Shown one piece after another: positions 21,965-32,375 of a stretch of DNA of 64,000 nucleotides (its first letter is position 1; every line of letters starts with the position of its first letter). A program made the translations under genes and the position numbers. This DNA is from Epiperipatus broadwayi (taxonomy: Eukaryota; Onychophora; Udeonychophora; Euonychophora; Peripatidae). Under the pieces are notes generated by a model. It was not told the origin of the DNA. It searched no databases and was given only the letters and a program-made list of their open reading frames with translations. The DNA lies in assembly GCA_028023455.1 (NCBI GenBank), contig JAQFVV010000013.1:15636258-15700257 (forward strand), read 5' to 3'.

Positions 21965-23385
21965 TAGTGATAATAAAAACATTTTGAAATCTATTCAAAC
22001 TGACTAAAAATCTTTAAAAATATGAGACTTCTCAACTTATAATCTTAAACATAGCATTTACAGGAGATTCTTATGGGGAGCTCTAAAACTACAAAATTCA
22101 TTTCAAAATTTGATAATAATTAATATGAAATTGCTGTTTTTTACGACAACACTGGCACAAGCCTTCCAGACAATGCTAATGAATTAAAAGCTACTTGCAA
22201 CAGAAATTATTAGATACATTACCTATGAATGCAAACAAATTATGATCATGCTTATCAGATAGTAACTAAATTTTCCATTAATAATTATAGATAACTACAC
22301 AAAAAAAAATTAAAATAATCAAGAAAGTGGCATGTAAAAAAATAGCAGAAATATGGCTACAAAGATATTTTCTATTACACCACACCTAAATTCAAACATA
22401 ACATCTCTATTCCATCATCAATCTGTGTATTGTTTCAAAACATTAAATACATCATATTACAAACATGGAGAGCTTTAGTACATGTGGGGGATTAAACATG
22501 CAAACGTGGGTGTTCTGATGCAAAGTGTTATATTAAGCAATTTATATTCTACTATATTAATAATCAATTTCATTGACAATCTATTAAAATGTAAAGCAAA
22601 TATACAATGTTTCATATGTCTATATAATAACTATATGTAATTTTTATTGTATACATACATAAATGCATTAAATATAGAGAATTTAAAAATATGTTCAAGT
22701 ATTAACAATATGTAAAAAAAAAAACATTTACAAAATAATTTCTTGTGCTGGAAATAATATAAAAAATACACTGGATTGTTAGAACAAAATAATTATAGAT
22801 ATATAATTTAATTACAATTAATTACTTCCTTATTTATATGGATGAAGACTTCCTCAAACTGTGGATATTCTCTATTGCAAGAAACCTAAACTTGCTTTCC
22901 ACAACATTAAAGAATCACATGGCATGATAACCCCCTTCTCTAATTTTAAAGAACATATTTTTCTTTCAGTTACTGTATTTAATTATAGGTTAGCAAATGA
23001 ATATTTAGCTATCATAAATTAGTGAGTAAATGTCCTAAATTAACTAAGGTTGATCAAATGACTGTCAATACTTTGGCTATAATATGATGTAATCCATAAC
23101 ACTGATGAGGAAGATATCTTACACTTATAGATAATGTGTCTATAGTTTAGCAAAATTGTTTTTCTGATACAAAATTAGTATAAAGTCAAAGTTATACATC
23201 ATAAATATATATCTAAAATGGCAGTTGTGATTGATTGTTAAATTCCTATTTTTCACAGTTTGTATAAGTTGTATAAGCTACAAAAAAATTTCAATGACTA
23301 AACAAATATTTGATAAGAAGTTACCTTGTGACTTAAAAATTATTAAAAAATGGATTAGCCTAAAAACGATTTACTCGCTGACGAA
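21965..23385. other. AT-rich non-coding, nothing recognised
   Basis: No coding or repeat structure is recognised. The frame at 23231-23482 runs into the antisense of the Penelope-like 3' region and is not a gene. Confidence 0.45.
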
Positions 23386-23389
23386 GAAG

Positions 23390-24310
23390 CTTCCAAATAA
23401 ACAAAACAAATTTCGCATAAAACTATTAAATAGGCCAAGCGCTTTCGAGGTTTGCCCTCATATTCATGGCCGACAAACGTAATAAATCTTTACGTAGTGT
23501 TATTAAATAACAAATATGCAAATGTAAATGCAAATCAGTTTGACCATTTTTTTGAAATGGAAAAACACGTGTCGCATCTATTGATAGAATTGTTGTCGCA
23601 AACAATAAAGTACGCCTCTTTGATCTTTCTCTTACAGTCGTTGGTTTCAGGGCATACAATCCTGGGGTTGCCTGGTTCGAACACATGGCCAGTCTGCTTT
23701 TCATGTTCCAGAAATATTGAAAAGTTATCGCTGTTCTTTTTTGCTCTTCTATAGGTATACAAGTGTTGAGCTGCTCTATTGTGAACAGTGGCCTTAGTTT
23801 CCCCATAGTATATGGCTTTGCATCCGGCCTGTGGACATGACATGCTGTAGATCACCTGGGGTGTTTGAGATGGGTCTGTTCTATCCTTTGAATTATTAAT
23901 GAGTCTATTAGAATTAGGGGGAGTACGAAAACCAACCTTAAATTCCCCAGTTAGAGTCTTTATTATCTGTTGTGATACTTTGGGAATATAAGGGAGTATA
24001 ATTTGAGGCTTATCCTTATTTTTGTGGTTAGCTATTATTTTACTGTGAAATTGCTTAATTTTCTTTGCAATTGATCTGTAGCTGAAACCTACGCTAAGCA
24101 AATCATTTATATAAATTGCGATGTTGGTCTTTCTATCGGCTTCAAATTTACATAAATTTTGATTTCTAAATAAAAACGCATTGAGCCCTGCGAATTTATG
24201 TGCAGTAGGTGACATGGATTTCGGATGAGTAAAGCCTCGGATCTCAAGGGGTTTAACTATCATACTATAATGCAGATCTCTGTTTTCTCTATGGACCAGC
24301 AAATCCAAAT
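23390..24310 (-). mobile_element. Penelope-like element, 5'-truncated
   Basis: On the minus strand this contains the end of a reverse transcriptase, a linker and a GIY-YIG endonuclease, followed by about 140 bp of 3' sequence with CTCGAAAGCGCTTGG. It begins abruptly within the RT, as expected of 5' truncation. The RT catalytic palm is not present in the window. Penelope-like elements with GIY-YIG are known to be associated with hammerhead ribozymes, and hammerhead repeats are common in this window. Confidence 0.8.
23535..24308 (-). pseudogene. Penelope-like RT C-terminus plus GIY-YIG endonuclease
   Basis: The 257-residue open frame is uninterrupted from a Met at 24308, but that Met lies inside the RT, so the protein is N-terminally truncated. 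Residues 1-50 (DLLVHRENRDLHYSMIVKP…) fit the end of the RT thumb. Residues 60-145 are a basic linker. Residues 150-250 form the endonuclease: VIY at 152-154 in place of GIY, Cys158 and Cys163 of the Penelope-type CX4C motif, YYGET at 167-171 in place of YIG, Arg178, His182, and a candidate catalytic Glu231 in KIKEAYFIV. GIY-YIG nicks target DNA for priming. The lack of stops over 770 bp suggests it is younger than most relics here. The frames at 23426-23806 and 23452-23754 are shadows. Confidence 0.85.
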
Positions 24311-24329
24311 ATTAGAAATAAAGGGAAAA

Positions 24330-25090
24330 AATAATCTGAAATAAAATGTTATCTTTTTCTTTGAGCTATCTACAGTGAGCTTGATTAATCAATGCACACC
24401 AGATGATATACTAACATAATATCTACAGCCCTACATTGTTTTCTACTTTTTGCCTCCATCAGCAAAAAGTAGAATTCAAAACTGAAACTAGCAGCCATCA
24501 TTTACTCCTAATAATCTGAAAATAAAAAAAAAACAAGATTTTGATCCCAAGCTAACATGCATATATATAAAGATCTAACACCTGGTCAATTTCTATATAT
24601 TTTGGAGTCTCAATTATATGCCAACTGTAGTCCTCTTCTATCCTTTGTCTATAAAGATTAATAATATCACGATTTCTCATATGTCTAATCATGCATCTAA
24701 GAGCAGTTATCTTTATTCTACTCTAGAACCATCTATTATAAATCAAAATAATCAATAGATACCAAATGGTATAGTAATATGACATTTTAATACCAGACTA
24801 TATGATTAAGCGTATGAAATGATTCTGCCATTTTGTGTAAGTTTGAGCATTCAATAGATGACTAATAATAATGCTAATAATGATGTTTTATCTAATCCTA
24901 ATTTCTGAAGCTAAAAACTAGTTTAAGCATATGTTGAACAGCATAGGATAATGATTTAAGCACTACCTTTAAGCATCTAAATACTCAAGCTTATGCAAGG
25001 TGGCAGACTAGATTACAAAAAAAATAATTTGCTCCTTGAAAAATTGATAATGATACCATACAAAGAAAAAAGATACTATGAGTGTTTTTA
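24330..25090. other. AT-rich non-coding with one small hairpin
   Basis: A perfect short hairpin (CTACTTTTTGC … GCAAAAAGTAG, about 24440-24472) is present. Otherwise nothing is recognised. Confidence 0.4.
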
Positions 25091-25097
25091 AGGAGAT

Positions 25098-25340
25098 GAG
25101 CAGGTGATATGAAGATTAAGTAGTTTGGATGCTATATGATACTTATTTTGGACAAATATCCTTTATTAATGGCACAACCGAGCAGGTGATATGAAGATTA
25201 AGTATTTTAGATGATATATAATACTCATTTTAGACAAATATTCTTATTAATGGCGCAACCGAGCAGGTGATATGAAGATTAAGTAGTTTACATGATATAT
25301 GATACTTATTTTAGACAAATATCCTTTATTAATGGCACAT
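25098..25340. repeat. Tandem repeat, 3 units of 81-82 bp
   Basis: Units beginning GAGCAGGTGATATGAAGATT start at about 25098, 25180 and 25261. Each ends with an AATGGCRCAACC or AATGGCACATC block. Confidence 0.92.
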
Positions 25341-25344
25341 CTGG

Positions 25345-26655
25345 TATTAAAATTCTATTATTAAAAATGTTGAAGCTTTTTCTTTCTTTTCAATTATTTT
25401 TTAATAACTACTATAATATAAAAGTGGATCTTGCCTTAATCCATTCTGCCAGATTCAATTAATGATATCAATTTTTAAAATAAAAAACACTAAGTTGTTG
25501 TTTTGTTGTTATTAATTCTACATCATATTAGGTTGTTCTGGTAGATGTAGTTTGCAAACAAACATTTCTTCTTAAAAAACAAGGATATTAGTTTGATTAT
25601 GCAGATATGGATCAAGTTAATAAAAATACAATTCTGTTCTTGTAAAAACTATCGTATTGCCTTAAAATGTTCAGTAATCCAGTAAGTGGCAAGGCAATAA
25701 AAAAATAACTATATTTTTCAATTTTAAATATAGGTCACCTAAATTTTGAAGAATAATACAAGAGATTTTTAAAACATTTTCCTCATAATATATATATATG
25801 CAATAATTAATTCCAAAAGCTAATTATTTACTTATTAGATTTTCTAATATGAATTTACTCTTTTATTATAAAATTAAATATTGATGTATGTTATATACAT
25901 AAATACACACATATATATATCAGATATATATATACTAAATTTATAAAATTTTAAAATTTAGAATATTCACTTTAAAAGAAATATACATATATCTAAATTG
26001 TGATTAATTAAAAAGATTTTTTGTTGTTGTTAATTTAAAAATAAAAAAATTTCATATTTTTTTCAAGATTCAATAAAATAACTACAATATAATAAACTGG
26101 CTTACCTGTAGAAAGAGGCCAATAAAAGAAAATAATTTTAAAAATTATGATCAATGCAAATCATGTGATGAACTTTTAATGCAACGTGAAAAACTTATCA
26201 AAAAAATTATCAAAGAACTACTAAATGTTATTTAGAATGTAAATGTTATCAGTATTTATCACAAAATAAACTCAAATATATGAAAAACCCCAACTGTGAT
26301 GTCACATCTGATAAAAAAAAAAGCCACAGATCAAAGAATGACATGATTTCTTTACGTCAAGTTTAGTGCAAAGATTATAATCTCACACTTTTAATCATGT
26401 GAGATTACTTTATTGTTTCTAATTAATAATACAAATGTGCTAACAGGTATGATTGTTAATATATATTTCAAATTTTATCACCTATGGAAAAAATTGATTT
26501 ACATAAATATTGTTTTAAAATAACACTTTAATCATATTGTCAGTTGCTTGTAGAGTCAAGGAATGACCAAGCATTAAATGTAATGCATAACTAAATAATT
26601 CTGATCAAAGTTCCCAAGTACATACATACACAATTACATCAATATAAAAACCTTT
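25345..26655. other. AT-rich non-coding, nothing recognised
   Basis: Only A/T-rich simple sequence, including TA-rich stretches near 25790 and 25910. Confidence 0.45.
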
Positions 26656-26659
26656 TGTT

Positions 26660-26940
26660 CCAAAAATAATTTAATTGTTGAGAAATGAGTGAGCAAATAA
26701 AATCAATTATATAAATACATCAATAATATTAAAATATTATAAATAACAAAAAATATGACAATGCATAAATAAAATTTGAGTTGCTTTTTTACATTAAAAT
26801 ATTCCAAAAATAATTTAATTGTTGAGAAATGAGTAAGCAATAAAGTCAATTATGTAAATACATTAATAACATCAAAATATTATAAATAACAAAAAATATG
26901 GCAATGCATAAATATTTGAGATGCTTTTTTACATTAAAAA
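26660..26940. repeat. Tandem duplication, 2 units of about 140 bp
   Basis: CCAAAAATAATTTAATTGTT starts both units (26660 and 26804), and both end in a TGCTTTTTTACATTAAAA block. Divergence is low apart from small indels. Confidence 0.92.
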
Positions 26941-27624
26941 TGGTGAATGCAACTCAACTCACTATATGCATCTGAAAAATGAGTCTTGCTTGAACATTAC
27001 TAAAGGTTTAGATTAGTTTTCAAAATTTTTGAGGCTATAAGATATTATAATACAACAAATGAACTCTTAATCAAACAAAAAAACTTATTGATAATCAATC
27101 AACAATTATTCAATTTTATTCACAAATAAAACTTTACCTGTTTCTCATTTTATCATTACTGAAGAAGAAAAACTATTAAAGTTGTTACATATATAAAAAT
27201 TCATAATTTAAAAATATTTACATCACTTCTGAACAAAGGTAACATTAAAATTGTCAATCTCATCAAGTATACTATACTCTTTTTTTTTTTTTTGCTTATT
27301 TGTTTACAATTAGCATTAACAAGTATATTTCACTGAGAACTACTCTGAATTTTATATATAAATTTTTGAATATAAGTGTAAAATTTAAAGAGAGGATACT
27401 AAAAGTATAACGGTAAAATTTTTAAAATTTAAATTTAGCAGTTGAAGTTAAGAGATATAAAAGTTCTGAAGAAGATTGCTGAAAAAAGGTGGTAAATAAA
27501 GCATTGTATAGTAATAAGGTTCAGGGATGATTTAGTATTATATGGTAATTTTATATATGCATGATAAAAATTTTCATACATATTTTTAAAGTGTTTTATT
27601 AATTAAATAACTACAATAACAGTA

Positions 27625-27912
27625 ACATCATGTGATCACTATTCCTTATGCTAGAACATAACTGTTATTAAAACAGGCAAAACTCTCCATACATTAGTGC
27701 CACTCAGTGCCAACCAGAGTAATCAATGAATGCCAGAAGCTTGTGCATAAAGTCCCCATCTAGTGCCTACTCATCCAATATCCCCAGATTAGTTTCTGGC
27801 TTGTGGTCTTTGTCAGTGAGAAGCTATGGGGATTTTATGCACAAGCCTTCTGGCATTCATAGATTACTCTGGTTGGCACTGAGTGGCACTACTGTATGGA
27901 GAGTTTTGCCTG
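27625..27912 (+). mobile_element. Hammerhead-ribozyme repeat R1, copy B (5' inverted)
   Basis: The insertion is flanked by a perfect 14-bp direct repeat, CTACAATAACAGTA (27611-27624 and 27913-27926). On the plus strand the 3' part (about 27823-27912) is sense and ends at the common GAGTTTTGCCTG terminus. The 5' part (27625-27822) is inverted, carries the ribozyme in antisense and extends past the monomer junction (27625-27664). The breakpoint differs from that of copy A, so the hairpin shape arose independently in each copy. Confidence 0.75.
27773..27823 (-). ncRNA. Degenerate hammerhead motif (R1-B)
   Basis: The minus strand retains helix II (GACCACAAGCC region) and GAAAC, but the core reads CUGACAA (G8 to A), the cleavage region reads AAUC instead of AGUC, and the outer half of helix I is lost at the inversion breakpoint. 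Inactive. Confidence 0.6.
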
Positions 27913-28424
27913 CTACAATAACAGTACTGTACTATTATTATTAGATGTTAATAATCATTTATCCAGAATAAAGTTTTTCAATCTCTCAAAAAATGTTGAC
28001 ACAATTAATCCAGCTCATTTCTAGTCTTCCTCTTCTTTAATTGTCAATATTTCTGTCCAGGTAAAAGTGATAATGTATAAACAAAATTAATACCAAAATT
28101 GACTATATAAAAATCTTCCAAAGATCCTTAGTGACTTTAATAATTTATTTTATATTTTCAAATACTTAAAATAGTTTTGGTGATGTGATCATAAAATATT
28201 CATAGACAAAAATGAAATTCACAATAGGCTTTACAAGTGTTAATAACATCAAAATTATAGCAAGACTATTGAATAAGTATATTAAGCCAATAAACATCAC
28301 ATGCTTGCTCTTAACTGTTATTAAAACAGGCAAAACTCTATACATATTGCCACTCAGTGTAAGCCAGAGTAATCAATGGATGCCAGAAGTTCTTGTGCAT
28401 AAAATTGCCATCCAGTGCCTACTC

Positions 28425-28476
28425 ATCCAATATTCTCTTTCTGGCTTGTGGCCTTCGTCAGTGAGAAGCCTTGGAT
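28425..28476 (-). ncRNA. Hammerhead motif with deleted cleavage site (R1-C1)
   Basis: The CUGACGA core, helix II (GGCCACAAGCC) and GAAA are intact. A small deletion has removed helix III and the AGUC cleavage site, so GAAA runs into a GAGAATATTGG stretch. Inactive. Confidence 0.7.
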
Positions 28477-28842
28477 CTAAGAGCACATCTTAGGATCTAA
28501 TGCAGCCCCCCAGCAGCCACCTTTTATCTCTATTTAACTACAAAACTATGAGACTTAAATTGAAAACACCATAATATTTTTAATCCAAGCTCACCAGCTT
28601 ATATAATCATATAGGTCTAAACTCAGTTCAGAATTTATACATTTTGGTGTCTGGTTCTTTAATAACCATAGCCACCACTATCCTATTAGGCAGAATTGGT
28701 TTTAAGCCAATAAACATCACATGATCATCATTTCTTATGCTTGCTCTTAACTGTAATTAAAACAGACAAAACTCTCTATACATATTGCCACTCAGTGCAT
28801 TAGTTGCATTAGATCCTAAGATCTAGGTGCCAGTGCTCTCAG

Positions 28843-28901
28843 ATCCAAGGCTCCTCACTGACGAAGGTCACAAGCCAGAAACTAGTCTGAGGATATTGGA
28901 T
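28843..28901 (+). ncRNA. Type I hammerhead ribozyme (R1-C2), complete
   Basis: All elements are present. The outer helix I is ATCCAA/TTGGAT (28843-28848 with 28896-28901). The internal loop is GGC/TA. The inner helix I is TCCTCA/TGAGGA (28852-28857 with 28888-28893), fully paired. The core is CUGACGA (28858-28864). Helix II is GGU/GCC closing a CACAA loop, and GAAA lies at 28878-28881. The palindrome ACTAGT (28881-28886) is helix III within one strand (2 bp) or between two strands (6 bp), and GUC at 28885-28887 is the predicted cleavage site, between 28887 and 28888. The self-complementary helix III suggests cleavage as a dimer. This is the best candidate for an active ribozyme in the window. 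Confidence 0.85.
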
Positions 28902-29279
28902 GAGTACACACAAGATGGGGATTTTATGCACAAGCTTTCTGGCATCCATTGATTACTCTGGCTTGCACTGAGTGGCAATACGTATAGAGAATATTGCTTG
29001 TTTTAATAACAGTTAAAAGCAAGCACAAGAAATGTGATCATGTGAAGTTTATTGACTTAAAACCGATCCTGCCTAATAGAATAATGGTGGCTATAGTTAT
29101 TAAAGAACCAAAGGCACCAAAATGTATAGGTACTGAACTGAGTTCAGATCTATGACTACATAAGCTGGTGAGCTTGGATTGGAAATATGGTGTTTTCAAT
29201 TTAAATTTCATAGTTTCGTAGTTAAGTAGAGATAAAAGGTGGCTGCTGGAGGGTTGCATTATAGGTGCAGTGCTCTCAG

Positions 29280-29337
29280 ATCCAAGGTCCTCACTGACAA
29301 AGGCCACAAGCCAGAAACTAGTCAGAGGATATTGGAT
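29280..29337 (+). ncRNA. Hammerhead motif, decayed (R1-C3)
   Basis: It lies 437 bases downstream of the complete motif at 28843 in the same orientation. Helices I and II, GAAA and ACTAGTC are kept, but the core reads CUGACAA (G8 to A) and the first pair of helix I is an A-A mismatch. Probably inactive. Confidence 0.75.
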
Positions 29338-29459
29338 GAGTAGGCACTAGATGGGGATTTTATGCACAAGCTTTCTGGCATCTAATGATTACTCTTGCAC
29401 TGAGTGGCAATACATATAGAGAGTTTTGCCTGTTTGAATATGTATATTATAGCAACAAA

Positions 29460-30130
29460 CAAAACAAGTATATATAGCTGACAAATATTAAAATCTAAGT
29501 CTTTCAAACTTTCATCACTCCTATAGCTGCAATTAAAATTTGAGTATATCAACATGATAGTGATCCTCTAAATTCAAAAACATCCAATAAATTACTATCC
29601 ATAGACAAGAACATACTAATACATCTATATACATTTAATAATATTTTATATAAATACTTTTTCTTAAGAGGTTATTACTTGAAAAGAATGGACTTCACTA
29701 AAACAGAAGAAAATAATAAAAGTTTTCAGTTTAAATTTTACTACAATTCAATAAGGAATTATTTTAATATTGAAATTCTTCAAAAATGGAATCTATTAAA
29801 ATTATTGCCTATAGGATTATTTTCCAACAAAATAAAAACAAGATTTGTTTACTCACTATCATTAGCTACAAAAGGGATTTAATATAGGGCAGCATATGGA
29901 GAAATTCAAATTTCCATTATACCCAGACTTCTATTATTCATTTTTTAAATATAATGTTGAATAAAATTATAACAGTAAATAAATTAATATAAAAAATAAT
30001 GCACAAGCATTTTTTTTTTTTTTTTTGTCATTATTACTTTGTCATTTTGAACTACAAAAGACAATAATCCTTTATTCTTAAGTTTTTAAACAATAAAAGT
30101 TAGATGAAAAACAATTTGCTCAGGCAAATT
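29460..30130. other. AT-rich non-coding, nothing recognised
   Basis: The 67-residue frame at 29679-29882 shows no motif. A T-run of about 17 lies near 30010-30027. Confidence 0.45.
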
Positions 30131-30142
30131 TTCTATCTAATA

Positions 30143-30542
30143 CAGGGGTCCCCAACCCTATGCCCCGCGGGCACCATGGCACCCGCAGACCACTTTACGT
30201 ATGCCTGCCGCTATCCGAACACGATAAAAAATTATTTATCTGATACAAATAAATTTAATTTTTAAAATTTCTTATAAATTATTGTATTATATTGTAATCA
30301 AATTGTAGGGCATACTATACTTTTACAGCGTAAAAATATAAACGTTAATTATATGTTAAAATTTTATTTTTGAAATAAATATTTTTTTGTACATTATGTG
30401 TATTATTAACAATATCCAACTATAAATTTACATTGAAAAAATAAATGGTGCCTGCCATCTGGTTGGAAAAAATAAATGGTGCCTGCCACCTGGCCGGTAT
30501 TATAGAATGTGCTCTTAAGTGCAAAAAGGTTGGGGGCCCCTG
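30143..30542. mobile_element. Non-autonomous hAT element (400 bp) with 8-bp TSD
   Basis: Terminal inverted repeats CAGGGGTCCCCAACC… and …GGTTGGGGGCCCCTG are flanked by a perfect 8-bp duplication, ATCTAATA (30135-30142 and 30543-30550). The terminal sequence and TSD length are diagnostic of the hAT superfamily. There is no transposase. A 30-bp internal duplication (AAATGGTGCCTGCCA) lies at 30445-30500. Confidence 0.93.
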
Positions 30543-30559
30543 ATCTAATATATATGTTT

Positions 30560-31535
30560 CAATGATGTAGAATCCAAATGAAATAAAAACGAAGGCATTT
30601 CAAAAGTGCAAACCGTGATTAGATCATTTAAGACTAGGCAAGTCATTATTTTAAGTAAGTAGTGTGACCTTAACATTTAGTTATTATTTGTAAAGCTTAC
30701 ACTAAACAAAGAGTATAAATAATAGAAAACCTTCACATAAATGAACAATCATTTCAGAGAATGAGGCATAAAATATAAATAATAAAAAGGACTAGCCATC
30801 TACTAGTGAACCAAGAGGGAACTAGTTGGCTTAATCAGTTTATCTCCATTGAAGGCAGAAAAGGATGTAGGACTCAGTTTGTGGTTTTTTTAATATTTGG
30901 TAGCATCTATTCACCTATAGAATTATGAAATGATTTCCACGAATATGTATTTTTTTTCCGTTCCTTATTTTGATACTTAATAAAGTTTTTAGTATTATAA
31001 ACTGCACTTGGATTTCTTTTTACAGACTTATCCAGTCTTTTATTATAAATTCTATAAGTTTCGAAAGTAAGTAATGACAATTCAGATAAATACTGTAAAT
31101 AGTAAACATTACATAGCTTTATAATAGTATTTAAATATGTTTATCTCCTGCTGATACAAGATTGGTTTATCGTTAATGTTACGTTTATTGTTTACAATTA
31201 TTATTGAAAGTAAAAATCATTTTACTTCATCTGGGGTTTTGTTATTTATTTTATGCAACATTCAAATCTCATAATGTTAGCTACTACTGTTTAATTGCTG
31301 AACTCAATCTAATGCAACTTTTAAGAATCTATGTTTAACTAATTAATGATAAAGTTATTTTAGAATATTCAGTGTCAAAATAAGACAAATAATAGAGTTG
31401 GGAAAAAAATATCCAAGATATAAGACAGATAAATAATATTATATAAAAAGGATAAAGTTTGAAAATCCTGGATTAAACTTATTTATCACTTTCTCTTTGT
31501 AATATGCTTTATTTCATATGGGCATTTAGTATAAT
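30560..31535. other. AT-rich non-coding, nothing recognised
   Basis: No motif or repeat is recognised. Confidence 0.45.
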
Positions 31536-31539
31536 CTTT

Positions 31540-31735
31540 AGTATTTGGAAATTATAAGCTTGGTTTAATCAGACTTCTGCAAAAGTATCGGCTAAACTAT
31601 CCTTTCCCCCTCCTTGCAAATTCCAGCACTTTGCACAGTCATATTATTCAATATTTATGTCATTTATCAGTTGGATGTCAGCGGTGGTTTTTAGATTTCA
31701 CAATGGTTATGAGCGCAAACTAAATCAGGACCCAA
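31540..31735. repeat. Foldback G fragment with satellite stub
   Basis: A satellite fragment (TTTAGTATTTGGAAATTATAAGC-type, about 31537-31570) leads into a diverged G element, with GTCATTTATCAGTTGGATGT and a right arm ending near ACTAAATCAGGACCC. The arms are much more diverged than at 12.8 and 16.1 kb. Confidence 0.6.
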
Positions 31736-31739
31736 TTTT

Positions 31740-32370
31740 TTATATTTCACTTCCTCATAATCTTTATTATTTTATTAAAATAAAGAGTATTTAATTTTGA
31801 AATTACAATTAATAATAAAATATAGGATTAAATAAAACTTATTATCTTCTTAATTCTCTATTAACTTCAGTAATTTTGATTAATAAAGAGATATGTTATG
31901 ATGAGTCTCTCAAGTTATTGGTTACTGTACTAATTGTGATAATTGCTCATGGATTTGAGCAAGTATACTTTTATCTTTTAGTTATACATGCTAATTCTGA
32001 CTCCAATTTTTTTTTTATTCTTTGCTTTTGTGTCTTTTTTTTTTTTTAACTTCTAGAGTTAGAATAACCAGTCATGTATGAATAATTAACTGTTAATGAT
32101 TTTGATGTGCATATATTTTTTTAAATCCTTTAGGATATAACAACAAAAAATATTTTTTACTCTTTTGATGCTTAATAAAATAATCCTTAGCCAATCTTCA
32201 AAAATGATCAGATATACCATATTAAATTCACATCATCAATATAAATCATAACTTTATCCAATGTACTTATACATATATATTGCTTATAATACTTCTTTCA
32301 TATGCACTTCAATGCAAACAAATTTTCTTTAAAAAACTTCATTTTCCTTACAGTTCTGGATGGTTCTTAC
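31740..32370. other. AT-rich non-coding, nothing recognised
   Basis: Only poly-T and A/T-rich sequence. Confidence 0.45.
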
Positions 32371-32375
32371 TCCTT

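Larger units (their letters stand above)
28285..29432 (+). mobile_element. Hammerhead-ribozyme repeat R1, composite copy C (inverted tandem units)
   Basis: Flanks of TTGAATAAGTATATTA (28269-28284) and TTGAATATGTATATTA (29433-29448) form a 16-bp target duplication with one mismatch. Inside, 28285-28800 is antisense and crosses two monomer junctions (at about 28318 and 28745). The part from 28801 to 29432 is sense, crosses one junction (about 29007) and ends at the common GAGTTTTGCCTG terminus. The monomer is about 427-437 bp. It contains one ribozyme plus about 300 bp with GCAGCCACCTTTTATCTC and a CTCAGTTCAG block. The copied template must have been at least 1.4 units long. Frames at 28212-28493 and 29038-29307 are not genes. 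Confidence 0.8.

Noticed and set aside
23095-23150. CTGATGAGGAAGATATCTTAC as another hammerhead
   Set aside because: There is no GAAA box at the right place and no helix I partner.
23374-23410. CTGACGAAGAAGCTTCC next to the Penelope-like 3' end as a hammerhead
   Set aside because: It carries CUGACGA, but helix II would have no loop, the GAAA box is absent and no helix I could be drawn. It may be a coincidence or a very decayed motif.
25098-25340. CRISPR-like array
   Set aside because: Units are adjacent without unique spacers; this is a simple 82-bp tandem repeat in eukaryotic DNA.
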